DNA from: Sphingomonas sp.
GTDB lineage: Bacteria > Pseudomonadota > Alphaproteobacteria > Sphingomonadales > Sphingomonadaceae
Reading direction: 5' to 3'
DNA length: 5,764 bases
Assembly: GCA_030824725.1 (NCBI GenBank)
Contig: JAPJRE010000271.1
Coordinates: 1 to 5,764, forward strand
The notes below the pieces were generated by a model, which searched no databases, had not been told where the DNA came from, and worked only from the letters and a program-made list of their open reading frames with translations. The position numbers and the translations under genes are program-made. Positions 5,739-5,764 of the stretch are shown here, one piece after another (the first letter of the stretch is position 1; the number at the start of each line of letters is the position of its first letter).

Positions 5739-5764
5739 GTCGGCACCTTCAACAAGCTATAGAA
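5739..5764 (-). promoter_or_regulatory. rpmF leader with possible -10 element at the window edge
   Basis: The 26 bases before rpmF carry the ribosome binding site GAAGG and, on the minus strand, TATAGC, which matches the first four positions of TATAAT. If it is a -10 box the leader would be very short. The -35 region is outside the window, so this stays a weak suggestion. Confidence 0.2.

Overview
No new system stands out in this window. It holds a compact stretch of core chromosome from a GC-rich alphaproteobacterium. Gene content and order fit Sphingomonadales best (inference from gene order, base composition and family resemblance; no search was run). There are no mobile elements, RNA genes, CRISPR arrays or broken genes. 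Nearly every base is coding, and the only real non-coding stretch is 140 bp.

Left part, plus strand (1-2711): the 3'-terminal 726 codons of a DinG/XPD-type iron-sulfur superfamily 2 DNA helicase whose start lies before the window. It overlaps by 4 bp (ATGA) a SixA-like histidine phosphatase. The two look translationally coupled.

Right part, minus strand, read from 5738 down to 2715: rpmF (ribosomal protein L32), plsX (phosphate acyltransferase), fabH (beta-ketoacyl-ACP synthase III), ihfA (IHF alpha subunit) and a small MerR-type regulator. Gaps are 41, 21, 140 and 8 bp. This joins the widespread rpmF-plsX-fabH lipid/ribosome cluster to ihfA and merR. PlsX makes acyl-phosphate for phospholipid synthesis, FabH starts each new fatty acid chain, L32 is a 50S ribosomal protein, IHF bends DNA, and the MerR protein probably regulates unknown targets. 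The left and right gene groups converge, with stop codons only 3 bp apart and no clear terminator.

The most interesting spot is the 140-bp gap between fabH and ihfA. Its GC content by hand count is about 48%, far below the flanking genes. It carries an exact match to the IHF consensus WATCARNNNNTTR 34-46 bp upstream of the ihfA start codon. That match lies inside a candidate promoter, which suggests an ihfA-merR sub-operon repressed by its own product. A second, weaker point is a small set of competing hairpins over the plsX ribosome binding region.
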